From: Flavobacterium piscisymbiosum
Lineage (GTDB): Bacteria > Bacteroidota > Bacteroidia > Flavobacteriales > Flavobacteriaceae
Length of the DNA stretch: 64,000 nucleotides
Assembly: GCF_020905295.1 (NCBI RefSeq)
Contig: NZ_JAJJMM010000001.1
Coordinates: forward strand, 6,262,001-6,326,000
Direction: 5' to 3'
The notes below the pieces were generated by a model. It was given only the letters and a program-made list of their open reading frames with translations. It was not told the origin of the DNA and ran no database searches. This document shows, piece by piece, positions 58,059-64,000 of this stretch. How positions within the stretch are numbered: the stretch's first letter is position 1; every line of letters starts with the position of its first letter. A program made the position numbers and the translations under genes.

Positions 58059-58970
58059 TTGGAAACCATACTTACTATTGAGAATCTTCATAAAAGATAC
58101 GGGCGTATTCAAGCCTTAAAAAATGTTTCTTTTGAAATACAAAAAGGCCGCGTCTATGGTATTTTAGGCCCTAACGGAAGTGGAAAATCGACTACTTTAG
58201 GAATTGTGCTAAATGTTGTAAATCGCACCTCTGGAAGCTACAGCTGGTTTGGAGGAAAAGTTCAGACTCATGAAGCACTAAAAAAAGTAGGTGCCATCAT
58301 AGAAAGACCCAACTTTTACCCGTACATGACTGCGGAAGAAAACCTGAAATTGGTTTGCAAAATAAAAAGCATTAATTATTCTAAGATCAACGAAAAGCTG
58401 GATTTAGTAGGCTTAGCCGAAAGAAAAGACAGCAAATTCAGTACTTTTTCATTAGGAATGAAGCAGCGTTTAGCGATCGCATCGGCTCTTTTGAACGATC
58501 CTGAAATTTTGATTTTAGACGAACCTACAAATGGTTTAGATCCGCAGGGAATTCACCAGATTCGTGATATTATCAAAAAAATCGCTTCGCAGGGAACTAC
58601 TATTTTACTGGCCTCACATTTATTAGATGAAGTCGAAAAAGTGTGTTCGCACGTTATTGTTTTACGAAAAGGAGAAATTTTATATTCAGGTTCGGTTGAC
58701 GAAATGTCAGCAAACGAAGGTTTCTTTGAAATCATGGCTGATGATAATGCAACACTAAAAAATGCTTTGGCAACACATTCGTCGATAGACCGAATTACTG
58801 AAGAGGATGGAAAAATTTTGGTTTACTTAAAATCAGATTTATCAGCAACGGAACTAAATCAGTTTTTATTTTCTAAAAACATTACGTTAAGCCATTTAGT
58901 AAAACGTAAAAACAGTTTAGAAGCTCAATTTTTAGAATTAACCAAAAATGCTACTATCCAAAAAAACTAA
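58059..58970 (+). CDS. ABC transporter ATP-binding protein
   Basis: The 303-residue ATPase has Walker A GPNGSGKST (37-45), signature FSLGMKQRLAIASALL, Walker B ILILDEPTNGLDP and the switch histidine in LLASHLLDE. The length and C-terminal extension fit the CcmA/drug-type exporters with an ABC-2 permease. The start is TTG at 58059 (METILTIENL). The next gene, encoding the permease, begins 3 bp after the stop. Substrate unknown. Confidence 0.92.
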   Translation: METILTIENLHKRYGRIQALKNVSFEIQKGRVYGILGPNGSGKSTTLGIVLNVVNRTSGSYSWFGGKVQTHEALKKVGAIIERPNFYPYMTAEENLKLVCKIKSINYSKINEKLDLVGLAERKDSKFSTFSLGMKQRLAIASALLNDPEILILDEPTNGLDPQGIHQIRDIIKKIASQGTTILLASHLLDEVEKVCSHVIVLRKGEILYSGSVDEMSANEGFFEIMADDNATLKNALATHSSIDRITEEDGKILVYLKSDLSATELNQFLFSKNITLSHLVKRKNSLEAQFLELTKNATIQKN

Positions 58971-58973
58971 ACC

Positions 58974-59810
58974 ATGAACAGACTTATCTCTATAGAATTA
59001 CAAAAAATCTGGAAAAATAAAGCCAGTCGTGTCCTTACTTTAACCTATTTCATCTTACTTTCATTCATTGCATTAATTGCATCGATAAAGTTTGATATAG
59101 GACCTATTCACATTGATCCATCAGAAATGGGAATTTTTAATTTTCCGTTTATATGGCATTTCAACACTTATTTTGCTGCCTGGCTTAAATTTTTCCTGGC
59201 CATTGTTATCGTATCGATGATGGCAAATGAATATAGCTACGGCACTCTAAAACAAAATTTGATAGATGGTTTAAGCAAAAAAGAATTTATTTTATCCAAA
59301 TTCTTAACCGTTGTACTTTTCGCATTGGGCTCTACTATTTTTGTTTTTATCATGACCTTAATCCTCGGATATTCATTTTCATCTTACACAGAATTTGGTA
59401 TTGTTTTTAGTGATTTAGAATATCTATTGGCCTTTTTCGTAAAATTATTAGGATTCTTTTCTTTCTGTTTATTTTTAGGGATATTAGTAAAACGATCTGC
59501 CTTTGCATTGGGATTTTTATTAGTATGGATTTTTATAGAATCGATCATAAAAGGTCTTTTAGTATTTCAGATTTTCCCGGAAAGTAATATAGGTTATAAG
59601 ATTACGCAGTTTTTACCTTTAGAAGCGATGTCAAATTTAATTATTGAACCTGTATCAAGATTGTCTTTAATAAAAAGCATCGGAACTCAAATAGGGGTAG
59701 AAAATACTAAAGATTACGGCGTACATTTTCTTTCAATTGTGATTGTTTTGGTATGGACATTTTTATTTATGCTTTTTTCCTACAAATTGCTTAAAAAAAG
59801 AGATTTATAG
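58974..59810 (+). CDS. ABC-2 type permease
   Basis: The 278-residue membrane protein has about six helices and the ABC-2 permease pattern: an N-terminal amphipathic helix NRLISIELQKIWKNKASRVL, helix 1 TLTYFILLSFIALIASIKF, and MMANEYSYGTLKQNLIDGLS, a motif characteristic of these exporters, before the third helix. It pairs with the preceding ATPase to export an unknown compound. Directly after its TAG stop comes a promoter element for the next gene. Confidence 0.9.
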   Translation: MNRLISIELQKIWKNKASRVLTLTYFILLSFIALIASIKFDIGPIHIDPSEMGIFNFPFIWHFNTYFAAWLKFFLAIVIVSMMANEYSYGTLKQNLIDGLSKKEFILSKFLTVVLFALGSTIFVFIMTLILGYSFSSYTEFGIVFSDLEYLLAFFVKLLGFFSFCLFLGILVKRSAFALGFLLVWIFIESIIKGLLVFQIFPESNIGYKITQFLPLEAMSNLIIEPVSRLSLIKSIGTQIGVENTKDYGVHFLSIVIVLVWTFLFMLFSYKLLKKRDL

Positions 59811-59818
59811 TATATTTG
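59811..59818 (+). promoter_or_regulatory. -7 element directly before the T9SS protein gene
   Basis: TATATTTG, a perfect TAnnTTTG, starts on the base after the permease stop codon and ends 7 bp before the ATG at 59826. Transcription would begin at or within a few bases of the start codon. Confidence 0.5.
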
Positions 59819-59825
59819 TAATACT

Positions 59826-62177
59826 ATGAATTTTATTAAACGTCTTTTGCTTGTTTGCTTTCTGTGCTTAATATCTACAAAGATAAAAGCACAGAATATT
59901 ACTGTAGATGATTCGAAAACAGCTGAATCACTCGTCAAAAATGTATTAATAAATAGTTCCTGTATAAATATAGCCACAGTTCAGGCTTCTGGAAATCCGG
60001 CAAGTACCGGAGCAAGTTATGCTTCTTTCAGTTCAGGAACAAGTGGTTTTCCTTTTTCGACTGGTATTGTTTTAAGTACATCAGCTAGCAAAAATGCTCA
60101 AGGACCTTACATAGAAGCAGATTCTAAAGGATTCACAAACTCACAATGGAAAGGTGACAATGATTTAAATAAAGCATTAAACAACGCTGTAAGCACACAG
60201 GCTACTGTTTTAGAATTTGATTTTGTAGCCTTAACTAACTCTATAAGTTTTAATTACATTTTCGCTTCAAACGAGTATCAAACTTATTACCCTTGTGTAT
60301 ATTCTGACGGATTTGCTTTTTTAATAAAAGAAGCAGGAACTACAGAAGATTATAAAAATTTAGCTGTTTTACCGGATTCAACAGTACCTGTAGCTTCTAC
60401 AACCGTGCATACAAAAATAGATCCCGTTATAGTTAGCGGACAGTCTTTTGATGGTTGCGAAGCTATAAATGAGAATTTCTTTAATGGTTATAATACGGAA
60501 TTAAGTCCCATAAATTACGCAGGTCAAACAACGGTTATGAATGCCCGAACTAATGTAATTCCTAATAGAACATACCATCTAAAACTCGTTATTGCAGATG
60601 ACCCGACGGGCCAGTTTAACTCAGCCGTTTTTATACAAGGAGGAAGTTTTGTTTCTTTAGTAGATTTTGGTGCAGACAGAACTCTTGCCAATAATAATCC
60701 TGCATGCTTTGGCGAAACCATTACTTTAAATACTCAATTAGACAATATTCAATATGACTTTAAATGGTTTAAGCAAGATGCTACTAATAATTATGTAGAA
60801 ATTCCTTCGCAGGTAAGTTCTACATACAATGTTCAATCGGCAGGAAACTATAAAGTCGAGGCTACTTTAAAAGGCACAAGTTGTGTGTCGACAGGACAAA
60901 TTAAGATTGAATATGCCACAGAAATAACATCAGCCAATACTTCTTTATTACAATGTGATGACGATACTGATGGAATTACTATTTTCAACCTGACAAAAGT
61001 TAATGAGATTGTAAAAAATAACGCTTCAGAAATACTAAACAAAGGATATTACGAATCATTGGCAGATGCTCAATCAAAAACAAACCCAATTTTAAAGCCT
61101 GAACAATACACGAACAAAACCCTTGATCAAATTGTTTTTGCAAGAATTGAAAATCAATACGGCTGTTTTACAGCTGCCGAAGTTACATTAAAAGTTTCAA
61201 ATACGACAATTCCAGATCAAAACCCCATTGCAACCTGTGATGGAGATGACAAACAGGACGGATTGTATCAATTTGATCTCGCTGCAGAAGTTACTCCACA
61301 AGTTTCAACAGGTTTGCCTGCCACATTAGTATTTAATTATTATCTAAATACTAATGACGCATTGAATGATGCCAATAAACTCCCTAATATTTTTAAGAAT
61401 ACCGTCGCATTTAGCCAAATTATTTATGCTAAAGCTACAAACGGAGCTGACTGTTTTGATATCGTGCCTATTACTCTTGTTGTAAATACTTTTGACCCTC
61501 CTGATTTTCAAGATGAAACAAAATTTTTATGCAAAGGAGATGAAATCACTTTAAATGTTGCTAATGGTTTTGCAAGTTATTTATGGAACACAGGAAGTAC
61601 CGATACTTTTATAGAAGTTAATGTTGCAGGAGATTATTCAGTAGTTGTTACAGATGCAAATGGTTGCCAAAAAACAAAGAAATTCAAAGTGATTTTATCT
61701 GAACCTGCTTTAATAACTGAAGCTATTATAAAAGATTTTTCAGGAATTGACAACTCTGTTTTACTACAATATAGCGGAGTTGGAAACTATGAATTTTCAT
61801 TAGACGGAAACGTTTTTCAAAACGATCCTTTATTCACTGGTGTTAAGGCTGGAATTTACAATGCAATTGCCAGAGATAAAAATGGCTGTGGATTGTCTAA
61901 TTCATTTTTACTATATGTCGTAGATTATCCTAGGTTTTTTACTCCAAATGGCGATGGATATAATGATTTATGGTTTATTACCAATATAGATCATCTACCT
62001 GATTACAAAATTTATATTTTCGATCGTTACGGAAAATTCCTGAAACAAATGGATCAAAATAGTATTGGATGGAATGGTATTTACAATAGCCAGCAATTGC
62101 CTGCAGATGATTATTGGTTTACGCTGCAATTTGTTGATGGTAAAAATGTAAAAGGTCATTTTAGTTTAAAAAGATAA
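59826..62177 (+). CDS. T9SS-secreted protein with choice-of-anchor L and gliding-motility C-terminal domains
   Basis: The 783-residue secreted protein has a signal peptide ending KAQ. Next is a choice-of-anchor L domain (about 25-280: TGIVLSTSASKNAQGP, EFDFVALTNSISFNYIFASN, RTYHLKLVIADDPTGQFNSA). Two or more 90-residue modules beginning CDDDTDGITIFNLT and CDGDDKQDGLYQFDL follow, with an Ig-like part. The C-terminus is the type B sorting signal FTPNGDGYNDLWFI...RYGKFLKQM. It is exported by the type IX system and probably displayed on the cell surface as an adhesin-like protein. Confidence 0.9.
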   Translation: MNFIKRLLLVCFLCLISTKIKAQNITVDDSKTAESLVKNVLINSSCINIATVQASGNPASTGASYASFSSGTSGFPFSTGIVLSTSASKNAQGPYIEADSKGFTNSQWKGDNDLNKALNNAVSTQATVLEFDFVALTNSISFNYIFASNEYQTYYPCVYSDGFAFLIKEAGTTEDYKNLAVLPDSTVPVASTTVHTKIDPVIVSGQSFDGCEAINENFFNGYNTELSPINYAGQTTVMNARTNVIPNRTYHLKLVIADDPTGQFNSAVFIQGGSFVSLVDFGADRTLANNNPACFGETITLNTQLDNIQYDFKWFKQDATNNYVEIPSQVSSTYNVQSAGNYKVEATLKGTSCVSTGQIKIEYATEITSANTSLLQCDDDTDGITIFNLTKVNEIVKNNASEILNKGYYESLADAQSKTNPILKPEQYTNKTLDQIVFARIENQYGCFTAAEVTLKVSNTTIPDQNPIATCDGDDKQDGLYQFDLAAEVTPQVSTGLPATLVFNYYLNTNDALNDANKLPNIFKNTVAFSQIIYAKATNGADCFDIVPITLVVNTFDPPDFQDETKFLCKGDEITLNVANGFASYLWNTGSTDTFIEVNVAGDYSVVVTDANGCQKTKKFKVILSEPALITEAIIKDFSGIDNSVLLQYSGVGNYEFSLDGNVFQNDPLFTGVKAGIYNAIARDKNGCGLSNSFLLYVVDYPRFFTPNGDGYNDLWFITNIDHLPDYKIYIFDRYGKFLKQMDQNSIGWNGIYNSQQLPADDYWFTLQFVDGKNVKGHFSLKR

Positions 62178-62305
62178 AAAGTAAAATAACTTCCTGTTTT
62201 AACATTGATAGCGATATTACAACATCAAAAATTAGTTTTTTAAACAATAAACAATAAACAATAAAAATTAGATATTATCTTATATTTACTTCTTAACCCT
62301 ATAAG

Positions 62306-64000
62306 ATGAATCTAGTTAAAATATCATTTCTTTTATTCTTATTTTCTAGTCATATTAATGCTCAAAATGATTGCAAAGATGCAATCATAGTATGTGGCAA
62401 CTCAGGATTTCAAGGCCTTAATGCAATAGGTCCCGGCGACGTTCTAGAATATAACATTTCAGAAAACAGTTGTTTCTCTAGCGAAAATAATAGTATTTGG
62501 CTAAAACTTTTAATAAAAACTTCTGGTACTTTAGGCTTTATTTTAAAACCTGAAAGTCAAGACATTGTTGTAGATTTTGATTTTTTGGTTTTTGGCCCTA
62601 CTGCAACATGCAATTCACTGGGGCAATCTATTCGTTGTTCAACAACAAATCCTGCTCTGGCTAGATTGCCTAATAACACCACAGGTATGACAGGCCAATA
62701 TTTTGACACAACAGAAGGTCCAGGAGAAAACGGAGATGGTTTTGTAAGATGGCTGGATGTTAATGCTGGTGAAACTTATTTTATTGTAATTGACAGATTT
62801 ACAGGAAATAGCAATTTTTCATTAGAATGGCTCGGAACAGCAACATTTGACGATCCTCCAAGTTTAAACATAGCATCTGAAAATGCAATAGATCTTGAAA
62901 AATCAGATTATAGCGGAGAAACAAATCCAAAAGTAAGCTTTGATTTAACTCAAAATACTCCCATAATAATGGGATCTCAAACTGACGTAACAGTCACCTA
63001 TCATACTTCATCTAATGATGCAATACTTGATTTGAATGCAATAGAAAATCCAGCAGATTTTAAAAATACAAGTAATCAACAAATTGTCTATGCCAGGATA
63101 ACAAACAATAAAACAAAATGTTACAACTGGGCCGCTTTTAATCTTAAAATAAGTGACAAGCTTGTGTTTCCTAATACTACAATTGTACTATGCGATAATG
63201 CAGACTCTAATTCAACCGATGGCAAGACTGCATTTAATTTAAACGAAACAACAGCTAGTATTTTCGAAAATCTTATTATACAAGACCTAACTTTTAAATA
63301 TTATTTGTCACAAGATGATGCTGAAACAGAAACAAATCCCTTATCAAGTCCATTTTTCAATACCATACCCAATAAGCAGTCTATATTTATAAAAGCTTCC
63401 GGCAGTAAGTCTAGTGTCGCAATTCAGGAAATTCAACTTATTGTAAATCCGCTTCCGGAAATAAACAATGCAACTTTAATTCAGTGCGATGCTGGCAAAA
63501 ACACAAACGGTTTAGTTTTATTTAATTTAAAAGAGGCTAACCCAACTTTAACAAATAACAACCAAGATCTGGAAACGGTTTTCTTTTTAAATAATGATGA
63601 TGCCATAAATAACAGCAATTCATTAAACACAGAATATACAAATATTAGTAATCCGCAGATTCTTTTTGTGAGGGTTATTAATTCAAAAACAAAATGCTAT
63701 AGCATAAGCACCTTAACATTAAAAACTAATGTAATTCAGGAATTAACATATAATCTGAATGCAGTTTGCGACGATGACGGAATTGAAGACGGAATACATT
63801 TATTTAATCTAACAAATGCCAATATTCCATTAGCAACTTCTCAAACTATAAGATATTACACCAACGAAAATGATGCTTTATTAGAAAAAAATCCAATTGA
63901 GAAACCTGCTTCTTATTCAAATGAAATACCATATAATCAAGAAGTATATGCCCGAATTGAAGAGGGAAATGATTGCTACGGAATTAACACAATAAAATTG
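62306..64000 (+). CDS. T9SS-type modular secreted protein, 3' end outside window
   Basis: The ATG at 62306 opens a frame that stays open for 565 codons to the end of the window. The start has a signal peptide (MNLVKISFLLFLFSSHINAQ). Residues about 21-190 hold a CVT-like domain (CKDAIIVCGNSGFQGLNAIG, NSIWLKLLIKTSGTLGFILK). Then at least four modules of about 85 residues begin with CDxDGxxDGxxxFxL (CDDDGIEDGIHLFNL is the last). The modules are related to those of the preceding protein. The C-terminal sorting domain must lie beyond 64000. A TATATTTA -7-like element is at 62281-62288. Confidence 0.85.
   Translation, partial: MNLVKISFLLFLFSSHINAQNDCKDAIIVCGNSGFQGLNAIGPGDVLEYNISENSCFSSENNSIWLKLLIKTSGTLGFILKPESQDIVVDFDFLVFGPTATCNSLGQSIRCSTTNPALARLPNNTTGMTGQYFDTTEGPGENGDGFVRWLDVNAGETYFIVIDRFTGNSNFSLEWLGTATFDDPPSLNIASENAIDLEKSDYSGETNPKVSFDLTQNTPIIMGSQTDVTVTYHTSSNDAILDLNAIENPADFKNTSNQQIVYARITNNKTKCYNWAAFNLKISDKLVFPNTTIVLCDNADSNSTDGKTAFNLNETTASIFENLIIQDLTFKYYLSQDDAETETNPLSSPFFNTIPNKQSIFIKASGSKSSVAIQEIQLIVNPLPEINNATLIQCDAGKNTNGLVLFNLKEANPTLTNNNQDLETVFFLNNDDAINNSNSLNTEYTNISNPQILFVRVINSKTKCYSISTLTLKTNVIQELTYNLNAVCDDDGIEDGIHLFNLTNANIPLATSQTIRYYTNENDALLEKNPIEKPASYSNEIPYNQEVYARIEEGNDCYGINTIKL

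Noticed and set aside
1..64000. tRNA, rRNA, riboswitch and insertion-sequence genes
   Set aside because: I read the intergenic spacers by eye and found no cloverleaf, rRNA motif, known riboswitch core or transposase. A covariance-model search would be needed to exclude weak cases.

Overview
The window reads as a chromosomal segment of a Flavobacterium-like member of the Bacteroidota. The support is AT-rich DNA, promoters of the TAnnTTTG type instead of TATAAT, start codons without a Shine-Dalgarno motif, signal peptides ending in A-Q, a TonB-dependent receptor with a carboxypeptidase-like N-terminal domain, and secreted proteins carrying the gliding-motility-associated (type B) C-terminal domain of the type IX secretion system. 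No rRNA, tRNA, integrase, transposase or CRISPR array was seen. Almost all of it looks like ordinary chromosome.

Layout. 1-5.8 kb: a glycerol regulon, with a DeoR-type repressor divergent from glpD-glpK-glpF and an outer-membrane protein. 6.2-7.9 kb: a MarR regulator with two palindromic operators, an NAD(P)H oxidoreductase and a YceI protein. 9.5-19.5 kb: the tryptophan operon. It is headed by an 18-codon leader peptide (trpL) with three consecutive Trp codons and a terminator/antiterminator pair, and runs E, G, D, C, F, B, A with five unrelated small genes interleaved. 19.7-20.3 kb: a toxin-antitoxin pair. 20.4-25.1 kb: a TetR-controlled TolC/EmrA/EmrB efflux operon. 25.2-30.7 kb: yaaA, a CCA-adding enzyme, heme A synthase and hypothetical exported proteins.

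30.7-37.9 kb, all on the minus strand: a TonB-dependent receptor, a DUF2141 protein, a TPR-like protein, a LytS-type histidine kinase whose C-terminus carries a 2TM domain, four tandem stand-alone 2TM-domain genes, and a LytTR response regulator. This is the most unusual gene cluster in the window. 38.0-46.8 kb: assorted small metabolic genes, a ClC channel, an HPP protein and a nucleoid-associated protein. 46.8-48.3 kb: a TetR repressor and an SDR gene that share one operator. 48.4-58 kb: a GAF protein, an HD-PycTM protein, a 1244-residue phosphoesterase/beta-barrel fusion, and conserved proteins of unknown role. 58-64 kb: an ABC exporter and two large T9SS-secreted proteins built from shared modules; the second runs off the window.

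The intergenic DNA is unusually structured. It holds degenerate 8-bp tandem repeats (CTTAGNAN), often as inverted arrays around a T7 loop; REP-like twin hairpins with a TTGAAA core; a 136-bp nested cruciform; and several long inverted repeats. Regulation can be read directly in five places: GlpR, MarR, two TetR systems and trp attenuation.
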